DNA of 25,000 nt from Cryptomeria japonica. Its lineage: Eukaryota; Streptophyta; Pinopsida; Cupressales; Cupressaceae. Positions within the stretch are counted from its first letter, which is position 1. Each line of letters begins with the position of its first letter. Below the pieces are notes generated by a model that did no database searches, was not told the origin of the DNA, and was given only the letters and a program-made list of their open reading frames with translations. This document shows positions 10,171 through 19,664 of this stretch, piece by piece. The stretch covers positions 27,501 through 52,500 of the forward strand of contig NW_026729333.1 of assembly GCF_030272615.1 (NCBI RefSeq), given 5' to 3'. Made by a program: the position numbers and the translations under genes.

Positions 10171-10203
10171 ACACCTCCCCTATATAAGCTATTTGTCTGA
10201 TTC
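10171..10203 (-). promoter_or_regulatory. Pol I-like promoter core, copy 12
   Basis: It has the same core, 220 bp from copy 11 because of a GTGCAC-rich insert between them. Confidence 0.5.
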
Positions 10204-10327
10204 TCATACATGCGTAGACTGCAGCAATGATTAGGACATCCACCCCAACTTTTGACTTCTTAAACAAGACAGGGTCTTTGAAGTTGGTGCAGTGCACACA
10301 ACCAGGGGAGTCGACCCATCAAACGCA

Positions 10328-10361
10328 ACACCTCCCCTATATAAAGCTATTTGTCCGATTC
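10328..10361 (-). promoter_or_regulatory. Pol I-like promoter core, copy 13 (rightmost)
   Basis: The minus-strand core is GCTTTATATAGGGGAGGTGT, with one extra T before TATATA. It would be the most upstream spacer promoter in the minus direction. Confidence 0.45.
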
Positions 10362-10420
10362 TCATACGTGTAGTCTGCAGCAGCGATTAGGACATCGACC
10401 CCAACTTCCGAATTCGTTTG

Positions 10421-10571
10421 CATTGACCGCACCAAAGGTGCACGCCTTGGTGTGCACCCTGGAGTGCACTTTGGTGCTCACCTCGGTGCACACTTTGGTG
10501 TGCACCTCGGTGTGCACCAAAGGTGCGCACCTTGGAGCGCACCAAAGGTGTACACTTTGGAGCGCACCACA
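10421..10571. repeat. Cluster of GGTGCNCACC-type inverted words
   Basis: Near-palindromic words such as GGTGTGCACC, GGTGCGCACC and GGTGCACAC, separated by TTTGG or CTTGG, follow one another without a strict period. The same vocabulary dominates 13600-25000. No gene is seen. Confidence 0.75.
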
Positions 10572-10602
10572 TAGGGTCTTTGAGAGGTTGGCGCAGTGCG
10601 CA
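10572..10602. repeat. Truncated promoter module fused to the minisatellite
   Basis: AGGGTCTTTGAGAGGTTGGC followed by GCAGTGCGCAC matches the conserved left half of a type C module, with an AG insertion. The sequence then switches directly into GGTGGGTG repeats before any TATA block appears. This is the right-hand breakpoint of the promoter array. Confidence 0.75.
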
Positions 10603-11315
10603 CACCAAGGTGGGTGTTGAGGTGCGTGCCGAGGTGGGTGGGTGCTAGGGTGCGCTCCATGGTGGGTGCCAGGGTGGGTGCGTGCTAGGGTGGATTCCAA
10701 AGAGGGTCATAGGGTGGGTGCCAAGGTGGGTTGGTGATATAGTGGGTTCAAAGGTGGGTACTAGGGTGGGTTCCAAGGTGGGTCACAAGTTGGGTGCCAG
10801 GATGCGTGGGTGTTAGGTTGGGTGCCAAGGTGGGCTCCTGCGTGGGTGGGTGCTAGGGTGGGTTTCAAGGTGGACGCGAGGGCGGGTGCCAAGGTGGGTA
10901 ACAAGTTGGGTGTTAGGATGGGTGAGTGCTAGAGTGGGTGCCAAGGTGGGTGGGTGCTAAGGTGGATGCCAAGGTGGTTCACAGGGTGGGTGGGTTCTAG
11001 GGTGAGTTCCAAGGTGGGTCACAGGTTCAGTGCTAGGGTGGGTGTCAAGGCGGGTGTCGAGGTGCCTGGGTGCTAGGGTGTGGATGCCAATGTGGGTCAT
11101 AGGGTGGGTACTAGGGTGGGCTGCAATGTGGGTGCCAAGGTGGGTAACATGCTCGGTGGGTTCTAAATTGGGTGCCAGGGTGGGTGTGCACCCACCTTGC
11201 CCGAGGTGGGTGCCAAGGTGCCAGTGTGGGTGGGTGCTAAGGTGGATGCCAAGGTGGGTGAGAAGGTGGGTGATAGGTTGAGTGGTAGGATGGGTGGGTG
11301 CCAAGATGGGTCACA

Positions 11316-11334
11316 GGGTGGGTGCAAGGGTGGG
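11316..11334 (+). other. G-quadruplex motif
   Basis: GGGTGGGTGCAAGGGTGGG fits four GGG runs with loops of 1, 5 and 1 nt. Several similar runs occur through the minisatellite. Folding is predicted from the pattern only. Confidence 0.6.
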
Positions 11335-11825
11335 TAGGTGCTAGGGTTGGTGTCAGGGTGGGTGGGTGCTAGGTTGGGTTCCAAGGTGGGTGCGAGGGTG
11401 AGTGTCAAGGTGGGTCACAGGTTAGGTGCTAGGATGGGTGAGTGCTAGGGTGCAAAGGTGCCAGGGTGGGTGCTAGGATGGGTCGATGCTAGGGTGAGTG
11501 GCAAGGTGGGTCCACAAGTGTCAAGGTGGGTGCCGAGGTGGGTGCCAAGTCGGCGACTGCTATGGTGGATGCCAAGGTGGGTCACGGGGTGGGTGCCAAG
11601 TTGCTAGGTTGGGTTCCAAGGTGGGTGCCAACGTGGGTGCTAGGGTGCGTGGGTTAAAGGGTGTGTCACAACGTGGGTGCCAGGATGGGTGCGCACCCAC
11701 ACTGGCCAAGACGGGTGCGGGTGCAAGGTTGGGTTCCAAGCCCGGTCACAGGCTGGGTGCTAGGATGGGTGGGTGCCAAGGTGGGCACCAGGGTGGGTGC
11801 ACCCACCCTGGCCAAGGTGGGTCAC

Positions 11826-11845
11826 GGGGTGGGTCCTAGGGTGGG
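11826..11845 (+). other. G-quadruplex motif at the start of the 7.94-kb unit
   Basis: GGGGTGGGTCCTAGGGTGGG fits the four-run pattern. It lies 26 bp inside the duplicated unit and is repeated at 19763-19782. Confidence 0.6.
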
Positions 11846-12262
11846 TAACGGGGTGGGTACTAAGGTGCGTGCCAAGGTGGGTCATAGGGTGGGTGCCAAG
11901 GTGGGCACCAGGGTGGGTGTGCACCAACCCTAGCCAGGGTAGGTCACGGGGTGGTTGTCGGGGTGGGCGTCAAGGAGCCAAGGTGGGTGGCAAGTAGCCA
12001 AGTTGCGTGCCAAGGTGGGTGTCGGGGTGGGTGCCAAGGATCCAAGGTGGGTGCCAAGGAACCAAGGTGGGTGTCTGGGTGGGTGCCGAGGTGGGAGCCA
12101 GGGTGGGTCCCAAGGTGAGTGCAAAGGTGGGTGCCAGGGTCAAGGTGAGTGCCAATGTGGGTTCCAAGGTGCCAGGGTCAGGGTGAGTGCCAATGTGGGT
12201 TCAAAGGTGCTAAGTTGGGTGCGAGGTTGGGTGCGAGGGTGGGTGGGTGCCAAGGTGTGCTA

Positions 12263-12660
12263 GGTGGAAGCCCGGGTGGGTCGGCATCCCATGGGTGTCG
12301 AGTTGGGTGCCTGATGGGTGCTTCTTGTCAAGTTTTAGTCGTCGGGACTCATTTCGAGCCTTAGAGGTCGTTTCTTGTCCGGTTGCCCTGTCTTCGACCT
12401 GGGAACCCAATTTTGGTCCTCGGGTCCCATTTTTTTTTGTCTCGCATCCCACTTTTGGCCTGTGGCCTTTTCGGGGTCGATTCTCGTTTTGGGCATCAGA
12501 GCATGTTTCTTCTCCTAAAACCCAATATTTGTTTATTAAGTCTCGGAACACATTTTTGTTCTCGTGGACCCATCATGGGTCTTGGAACGCATTTGTGGTC
12601 CTTGGGTCCCATTTTGCATCCCGAAACTTGTGTTTTGGTGCTTGATCCCTATTTTGGGTG
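12263..12660. other. T-rich degenerate block between minisatellite and 5S flank
   Basis: This 400-bp stretch differs in composition from its neighbours. Degenerate words such as CTCGGGTCCCATTTT, TTGGGTCCCATTTTG and CGGAACACATTTTTG recur at roughly 30-60 bp, so it is itself an old repeat. It has T-runs (up to nine T near 12430) on the plus strand and so A-runs on the minus strand. Open frames of 132 and 163 codons exist but resemble no family I know. It is copied at 20200-20597. Confidence 0.6.
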
Positions 12661-13054
12661 CCCACCTTGCACCAAGTGCGCACCCGGGGCAAACCGAGCG
12701 CCTTGGTGCACCGGGGCAAGATCGAGCGTGCACCCGAGGCGCCCCGAACATGCACCAAGGTGCACTCGGCCCACATGTGAGCGCAGGTCGTTGCGCCCGA
12801 GGTGGTGTGTGGGCACCGCGTTGCAGACGGGACACTGCACGCACACGACGCCCCCTCCAGGTGCACGCACGTAGGCCGGGCCGGGTGCACACCCGACGCC
12901 CTAGCAAGGTGCGCGCACCCGGGCAGGGCTCACACTTGGCGAACGGGGCGCACTTCGCGAGGGAGGGTGTGCACCTCGACGGGGGTGGGTGGCCGGGGTG
13001 GATTCGCACGTGGGTCGCGGTTTGCTAAGTACACACTGCGACAAGCTCATAACC
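12661..13054. other. GC-rich upstream flank of 5S copy 1
   Basis: The sequence is dense in GTGCAC, GCGCACCCG and CCCGAGGCGCCCCG words, with no recognisable gene. The 30 bp directly before the 5S gene (GCTAAGTACACACTGCGACA and on) are AT-richer. C at -1 is present, as in plant 5S genes, and a GC pair sits at -10/-9. There is no clear TATATA box near -28; only AAGTAC is found there. Confidence 0.55.
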
Positions 13055-13173
13055 GGGTGCGATCATACCAGCATTAGTGCACCGGATCCCATCAGAACTC
13101 CGCAGTTAAGCGCGCTTGGGCCGGAGTAGTACTGGGATGGGTGACCTCCCGGGAAGTCCCGGTGTTGCACCCT
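13055..13173 (+). rRNA. 5S ribosomal RNA gene, copy 1
   Basis: 5S rRNA is transcribed by RNA polymerase III and is part of the large ribosomal subunit. The gene starts GGGTGCGATCATACCAGC and ends GGTGTTGCACCCT, 119 nt. The ends pair as helix I (GGGTGC with GCACCC). Conserved plant 5S blocks are present in order: CACCGGATCCCATCAGAACT, CGCAGTTAAGCGCGCTTGGG, GGAGTAGTACTGGGATGGGT and GACCTCCCGGGAAGTC. A six-T terminator follows. Core choices such as CCGGAGTAGTACTGGG rather than CGAGAGTAGTACTAGG resemble gymnosperm 5S. The gene is single, not in a 5S tandem array, and lies opposite in strand to the Pol I-like promoters. No inactivating change is seen in this copy. Confidence 0.97.
13104..13151 (+). 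promoter_or_regulatory. 5S internal control region, copy 1
   Basis: The Pol III type 1 promoter lies inside the gene. The A box (AGTTAAGCGCGCTTG, gene positions 50-64) and C box (GGGATGGGTGACCTCC, from about gene position 80) match plant 5S genes. The intermediate element lies between them. Confidence 0.85.
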
Positions 13174-13178
13174 TTTTT
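13173..13178 (+). terminator. Pol III T-run terminator of 5S copy 1
   Basis: Six T residues follow the helix I end directly, and a second run of five T lies at 13181-13185. A run of four or more T is the standard Pol III stop. Confidence 0.85.
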
Positions 13179-13640
13179 AGTTTTTCGCCGGGCGTCGCAA
13201 TGCTATTTGAATAAACCTTTTGCCCGTTTGCGTTCTCGTCGGGGCCGGGCCGGGCCGGGGTGCGCTGCCCGCACTACCGCGCGCGCGGGGGCGACACCGA
13301 GCGCGCACCCGAGGCACCCCGAGCACACAGGCCACGGTGCAACCCGGGCGTTGTGCGCGCACCCCGGTGCGCCCGAGGTGCTGCGCGCGCACCCAGGTGA
13401 AATCGGTGTGCACCTCGGCCAGTGCGCGCTCGGTCGAGTCGCGCACGTTGGCCAAGGTGCACGGTGATGTTTCTTACTCTAAGGTTCCGCACCAGACGCC
13501 CGGGACAGGTGAGCGAAGCTGGGCGGGGCCGGGTGCGCGGCCGGGGCAGGTGCACGCAGCTGGAGAGAGCTTTGGAGCACACTTCGGAGCGCACCAATGA
13601 TGCGCTCCATTCAAAAGTTTCCTGAAAAGGCAAAAAAAGT
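13179..13640. other. Downstream flank of 5S copy 1
   Basis: A short AT-rich part (CAATGCTATTTGAATAAACC) is followed by CCGGGCCGGGCCGGGG and then by GCGCGCACCC, GGTGCGCCC and GTGCACC words. It ends in GAGCACACTTCGGAGCGCAC, the first word of the module field. No gene is recognised. Confidence 0.55.
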
Positions 13641-13643
13641 TGA

Positions 13644-16600
13644 GATTATAGAATTTCCCACTTGAGAGATTGTAAAAAAAAAAAATTTAAAATGAAGGAA
13701 ACGCGGGTGCCAAGGTGTGCGCAGCCCAGCCAAGGTGTGCGCACCAAGGCGCCCACCCTGGCGAAGGTGCACGCAAGGTGCGCACCCGAGGCAAACCGGA
13801 CAATTAACCCAACTTTCGACTTCGCGCGCACCTTGGAGCGCACTTCGGAGCGCTCCTTGGTGCGCACCAATCTTGGGCACCTCGGAGTGCACCATGGCGC
13901 CCACCAAGGTGCGCACCCGGGGCAAACCGAGCTCCGACTTCGTGCGCACCTTGGAGCGCACGAAAGGTGCGCACCATGGCGCCCACCAAGGTGCGCAGCC
14001 CAGCCAAGGCGTGCGCATCAAGGTGCGCACCCTGGCGAAGGTGCGCACCCGGGGCAAACCGAGCTCCGACTTCGTGCGCACCTTGGAGCGCACAAAAGGT
14101 GCGCAACCCAGCCAAGGTGTGCGCACCCCGGTCAAACCGAGCTCCGAATCGTGCGCACCAGAGGTGCACGCCATCGTGCGCACCTTGGAGCACACTTCGG
14201 AGCCCTCCTTGGTGCGCGCCGATGTTGCGCACCTCGGAGCGCACCCGGGGAAAACAATGCAATTAACCCGACTTTCGACTTCGTGGGCACCTCGGAGCGC
14301 TCTCGGGTTCGCACCTCGGAGCACACCGAGGTGCGCACCTTTGATGCGCTGCCTTCACCAATTTCCAGAAAAGGCAAGAAAACATTGAGAAGGTGTGCGC
14401 ACCGAGGTGCCCACCCTGGCGAAGGTGCACGCGAGGTGCGCACCCGGGGCAAACCGGGCTCCGACTTCGTGCACGCCGCACCTTGGAGCACACTTCGGAG
14501 CGCTCCTTGGTGCGCACCAGGGCGCGCAACCCAGCCGAGGTGCCCACCCCGGCGAAGGTGCACGCGAGGTGCGCACCCGGGGCAAACCGGGCTCCGACTT
14601 CGTGCACGCCATGGTGCCCACCGCGGCGAAGGTGCACGCGAGGTGCGCACCCGGGGCAAACCGGGCTCCGACTTCGTGCACGCCGCACCTTGGAGCACAC
14701 TTCGGAGCGCTCCTTGGTGCGCACCATGGTGCCCACCAGGGCGCGCAACCCCGCCGAAGGTGCACGCGAGGTGCGCACCCGGGGCAAACCGGGCTCCGAC
14801 TTCGTGCACGCCGCACCTTGGAGCACACTTCGGAGCGCTCCTTGGTGCGCACCATGGTGCCCACCAGGGCGCGCAACCCCGCCGAAGGTGCACGCGAGGT
14901 GCGCACCCGGGGCAAACCGGGCTCCGACTTCGTGCACGCCATGGTGCGCACCGCGGCGAAGGTGCGCACCCGGGGCAAACCGGGCTCCGACTTCGTGCAC
15001 GCCGCACCTTGGAGCACACTTCGGAGCGCTCCTTGGTGCGCACCAGGGCGCGCAACCCAGCCGAGGTGCCCACCCCGGCGAAGGTGCACGCGAGGTGCGT
15101 ACCCGGGGCAAACCGGGCTCCGACTTCGTGCACGCCGCACCTTGGAGCACACTTCGGAGCGCTCCTTGGTGCGCACCATGGTGCCCACCAGGCCGCGCAA
15201 CCCAGCCAAGGTGTGCGCACCAAGGTGCACGCGAGGTGCGCACCCGGGGCAAACCGGGGTCCGACTTCGTGCACGCCGCACCTTGGAGCACACATCGGGG
15301 CGCTCCCGGGTTCGCACCGGCGTTGCGCACCGTGGTGGGCACCTCGGAGCACACCAAGGTGGGCAGCGAGGTGCGCACCTTTGATGCGATGCCTTCACTA
15401 ATTTCCATAAAAGGCAAAAAAAAAACGAGATTTTAAAATTTCCGTTTTGAAAGATAGTGAGAAAAAGGGAATGCTGGTGCCATCTTGAGCCCGCCCTGGT
15501 GCGCAGCCCAGCCAAGGTGTGCGCACCAAGGTGCCCACCCTGGCGAAGGTGCGCGCCCGGGCAATTAATCCAACTTCCAACTTCGCGCGCGCCAGGGTGG
15601 GAGCGCACCCAACAACCGGGCCTGGGAAGAGCCAATGCGAGAAACCCCACCAAACGCTCTGACAAAAAAAGAGGGGGCGCTCCAGTAACCCCGCTTCGGA
15701 GCGCACCCTGGGCAAACCCAGCCAAGGTGCCCACCCCGGCCAAGGTGCAGGCGAGGTGCGCACCCGGGGCAAACCGGGCTCCGACAACGTGCACGCCGCA
15801 CCTTGGAGCACACTTCGTAGCGCTCCCGGGTGCGCACCTCAGAGCACACCAAGGTGGGCAGCGAGGTGCGCACCTTTGATGCGCTGCCTTCACTAATTTC
15901 CAGAAAAGGCAAAAAAAAAAGGAGATTTTAAAATTTCCGTTTTGAAAGATAGTGAAAAAAACGGAACGCGCGTGCCATCTTGAGCCCGCCCTGGTGCGCA
16001 GCCCAGGTAAGGTGCCCACCCTGGCAAAGGTGCGCACCCGGGCAATTAACCCTACTTCCGACTTCGTGCGCGCCAGGGTGGCAACCGGGCCTCGGAAGAG
16101 CCAATGCGAGAAACCCCACCAAACGCTCCGACAAAAAAAGAGGCGGCGCTCCAATAACCCCGCTTCGGAGCGCAGCCGGGGCAAACCCAGCCAAGGTGCC
16201 CACCCCGACGAAGGTGCACGCGAGGTGCGCACCCGGGGCAAACCGGGCTCCGACAACGTGCACGCAGCACCTTGGAGCACACTTCGAAGCACTCCCGGGT
16301 GCCCACCGGCGTTGCGCACCGTGGTGGGCAGCGAGGTGCGCACCTTTGATGCGCTGCCTTCACTAATTTCCAGAAAAAGGCAAAAAAAAATGAGATTTTA
16401 AAATTTCCGTTTTGAAAGATAGTGAAAAAAAAGGAACGCGGGTGCCATCTTGAGCCCGCCCTGGTGCGCAGCCCAGGCAAGGCATGCGCACCAAGGTGCC
16501 CACCCGAGGTGCACACCCGGGGCAAACCGGGCTCCGACTTCGTGCAGGCCGCACCTTGGAGCACACTTCGGAGCGCTCCTTGGTGCGCACCATGGTGCCC

Positions 16601-19600
16601 ACCAGGGCGCGCAACCCAGCCAAGGTCTGCACACCAAGGTGCCCACCCCGGCGAAGGTGCACGCGAGGTGCGCACCCGGGGCAAACCGGGCTCCGACTTC
16701 GTGCACGCCATGGTGCCCACCGCGGCGAAGGTGCACGCGAGGTGCGCACCCGGGGCAAACCGGGCTCCGACTTCGTGCACGCCGCACCTTGGAGCACACT
16801 TCGGAGCGCTCCTTGGTGCGCACCATGGTGCCCACCAGGGCGCGCAACCCAGCCAAGGTGTGCGCACCAAGGTGCACGCGAGGTGCGCACCCGGGGCAAA
16901 CCGGGGTCCGACTTCGTGCACGCCGCACCTTGGAGCACACATCGGAGCGCTCCCAGGTTCGCACCAGCGTTGCGCACCTTTGATGCGCTGCCTTCACTAA
17001 TTTCCAGAAAAGGCAAAAAAAAACGAGATTTTAAAATTTCCGTTCTGAAAGATAGTGAAAAAAACGGAACGCGGGTGCCATCTTGAGCCCTTCCTGGTGC
17101 GCAGCCCAGGCAAGTTGTGCGCACCAAGGTGCCCACCCTGGCGGAGGTGCGCGCCCGGGGCAATCCGGGCTCCGACTTCGTGCACTGCATGGTGCCCACC
17201 AAGGCGCGCAACCCAGCCAAGGTGCCCACCGCAGCGAAGGTGCACGCGAGGTGCGCACCCGAGGTGCACACCCGGGGCAAACCGGGCTCCGACTTCGTGC
17301 ACGCCGCACCTTGGAGCACACTTCAGAGCGCTCCTTGGTGCGCACCAGGGCGCGCAACCCAGCCGAGGTGCCCACCCCGGCGAAGGTGCACGCGAGGTGC
17401 GCACCCGGGGCAAACCGGGCTCCGACTTCGTGCACGCCATGGTGCCCACCGCGGCGAAGGTGCGCACCCGGGGCAAACCGGGCTCCGACTTCGTGCACGC
17501 CGCACCTTGGAGCACACTTCGGAGCGCTCCTTGGTGCGCACCATGGTGCCCACCAGGCCGCGCAACCCAGCCAAGGTGTGCGCACCAAGGTGCACGCGAG
17601 GTGCGCACCCGGGGCAAACCGGGGTCCGACTTCGTGCACGCCGCACCTTGGAGCACACATCGGGGCGCTCCCGGGTTCGCACCGGCGTTGCGCACCGTGG
17701 TGGGCACCTCGGAGCACACCAAGGTGGGCAGCGAGGTGCGCACCTTTGATGCGATGCCTTCACTAATTTCCATAAAAGGCAAAAAAAAAACGAGATTTTA
17801 AAATTTCCGTTTTGAAAGATAGTGAGAAAAAGGGAATGCTGGTGCCATCTTGAGCCCGCCCTGGTGCGCAGCCCAGCCAAGGTTTGCGCACCAAGGTGCC
17901 CACCCTGGCGAAGGTGCGCGCCCGGGCAATTAACCCAACTTCCAACTTCGCGCGCGCCAGGGTGGGAGCGCACCCAACAACCGGGCCTGGGAAGAGCCAA
18001 TGCGAGAAACCCCACCAAACTCTCTGACAAAAAAAGAGGGGGCGCTCCAGTAACCCCGCTTCGGAGCGCACCCTGGGCAAACCCAGCCAAGGTGCCCACC
18101 CCGGCCAAGGTGCAGGCGAGGTGCGCACCCGGGGCAAACCGGGCTCCGACAACGTGCACGCCGCACCTTGGAGCACACTTCGTAGCGCTCCCGGGTGCGC
18201 ACCTCAGAGCACACCAAGGTGGGCAGCGAGGTGCGCACCTTTGATGCGCTGCCTTCACTAATTTCCAGAAAAGGCAAAAAAAAAAGGAGATTTTAAAATT
18301 TCCGTTTTGAAAGATAGTGAAAAAAACGGAACGCGCGTGCCATCTTGAGCCCGCCCTGGTGCGCAGCCCAGGTAAGGTGCCACCCTGGCAAAGGTGCGCA
18401 CCCGGGCAATTAACCCTACTTCCGACTTCGTGCGCGCCAGGGTGGCAACCGGGCCTCGGAAGAGCCAATGCGAGAAACCCCACCAAACGCTCCGACAAAA
18501 AAAGAGGCGGCGCTCCAATAACCCCGCTTCGGAGCGCAGCCGGGGCAAACCAAGCCAAGGTGCCCACCCCGACGAAGGTGCACGCGAGGTGCGCACCCGG
18601 GGCAAACCGGGCTCCGACAACGTGCACGCAGCACCTTGGAGCACACTTCGAAGCACTCCCGGGTGCCCACCGGCGTTGCGCACCGTGGTGGGCAGCGAGG
18701 TGCGCACCTTTGATGCGCTGCCTTCACTAATTTCCAGAAAAAGGCAAAAAAAAATGAGATTTTAAAATTTCCGTTTTGAAAGATAGTGAAAAAAAAGGAA
18801 CGCGGGTGCCATCTTGAGCCCGCCCTGGTGCGCAGCCCAGGCAAGGCATGCGCACCAAGGTGCCCACCCGAGGTGCACACCCGGGGCAAACCGGGCTCCG
18901 ACTTCGTGCAGGCCGCACCTTGGAGCACACTTCGGAGCGCTCCTTGGTGCGCACCATGGTGCCCACCAGGGCGCACCCGAGGCAAACCGGGCTCCGACTT
19001 CGTGCACGCCGCACCTTGGAGCACACATCGGAGCGCTCCCAGGTTCGCACCAGCGTTGCGCACCTTTGATGCGCTGCCTTCACTAATTTCCAGAAAAGGC
19101 AAAAAAAAACGATATTTTAAAATTTCCGTTCTGAAAGATAGTGAAAAAAACGGAACGCGGGTGCCATCTTGAGCCCTTCCTGATGCGCAGCCCAGGCAAG
19201 TTGTGCGCACCAAGGTGCCCACCCTGGCGGAGGTGCGCGCCCGGGGCAAACCGGGCTCCGACTTCGTGCACTGCATGGTGCCCACCAAGGCGCGCAACCC
19301 AGCCAAGGTGCCCACCGCAGCGAAGGTGCACGCGAGGTGCGCACCCGAGGTGCACACCCGGGGCAAACCGGGCTCCGACTTCGTGCACGCCGCACCTTGG
19401 AGCACACTTCAGAGCGCTCCTTGGTACGCACCAGGGCGCGCAACCCAGCCAAGGTGCTCACCCCGGCGAAGGTGCACGCGAGGTGCGCACCCGGGGCAAA
19501 CCGGGCTCGGACTTCGTGCACGCCGCACCTTGGAGCACACATCGGAGCGCTCCCGGGTTCGCACCAGCATTGCGCACCTTTGATGCGCTGCCTTCACTAA

Positions 19601-19664
19601 TTTCCAGAAAAGGCAAAAAAAAGAAAAAAATGAGATTTTAAAATTTCCGTTTTGAAAGATAGTG
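13644..19664 (+). repeat. AT-rich separators within the module field, ten copies
   Basis: The core GAGATTTTAAAATTTCCG lies near 15427, 15922, 16392, 17025, 17792, 18287, 18756, 19111 (variant GATATTTT) and 19632; a diverged copy starts near 13642. Each is preceded by TTTGATGCGCTGCCTTCACT and AAAAGGCAAAAAA, and followed by GAAAGATAGTGAAAAA and GGTGCCATCTTGAGCCC. A truncated relic lies at 14352-14390. ATTTTAAAAT is palindromic. In several copies CCGTTTT can pair with AAAACGG across a loop of about 14 nt. The minus strand carries long T-runs here. The function is unknown; possibilities are terminators, nucleosome-excluding segments or matrix attachment. Confidence 0.85.
15190..17553 (+). repeat. 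Nested 2,365-bp duplication, left copy
   Basis: Separators at 15429, 15924 and 16394 recur at 17794, 18289 and 18758, an offset of 2,365 bp, then 2,364 after a 1-bp loss near 18379. The sequences between them match almost base for base, including the CCAATGCGAGAAACCCCACC word near 15632 and 17997. The exact left limit cannot be fixed by eye because the modules themselves repeat. Confidence 0.85.

Larger units (their letters stand above)
9390..10420. repeat. Promoter-bearing modules, type C (about 147-220 bp), six copies
   Basis: Shortened versions of the type B module repeat with CCCCTATATA at 9486, 9653, 9800, 9957, 10177 and 10334. Each has AGGGTCTTTGAGGTTGG or a close variant about 62-63 bp to the left of the TATA block, then AACCAGGGGAGTC and CCAACACCTC. 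To the right come TCTCATACATG(T/C)GTAG and ACATC(G/C)ACCCCAACTT. The longer spacing before copy 12 reflects an extra insert at 10048-10100 with GCACCAAAGGTGCACGCC, akin to the region to the right. Confidence 0.9.
10600..12262 (+). repeat. G-rich minisatellite of GGTGGGTGCCAAGG / GGTGGGTGCTAGG type
   Basis: About 1.65 kb is built from words such as GGTGGGTGCCAAGGTGGG, GTGCTAGGGTGGGT and GGGTCACAGG. The register is irregular with a period of roughly 14-20 bp. The plus strand is strongly G-rich and contains many GGG runs at short spacing. Open frames rich in W, V, G and R, or T, H and P, on the two strands are translations of this repeat and have no support as genes. The right part, from 11800, is duplicated at 19737. 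Confidence 0.9.

Noticed and set aside
6227-10343. Pol II TATA boxes driving plus-strand genes
   Set aside because: Not excluded, but less likely. TATATAAG is a good Pol II TATA box, yet no coding sequence follows any copy, and the minus-strand reading matches the Pol I consensus over more bases in a setting that also holds 5S rDNA.
10600-12262. Telomeric repeat
   Set aside because: The GGTGGGTGCCAAGG-type words are G-rich but are not TTTAGGG or a known telomere variant in regular register.
12950-13250. 5S as part of a Cassandra-type terminal-repeat retrotransposon
   Set aside because: Cassandra elements carry a 5S-derived promoter in their terminal repeats, but here the 5S is full length. 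I see no TG...CA termini, primer-binding site or target-site duplication, and the second copy is explained by the 7.94-kb tandem unit.
14355-16343. 662-codon open frame and other long frames in 13600-25000
   Set aside because: Equivalent frames are open on both strands and in several frames at once. The translation is the same short repeat over and over, with no known domain, start context or codon bias. GC-rich modules without stop codons explain them.
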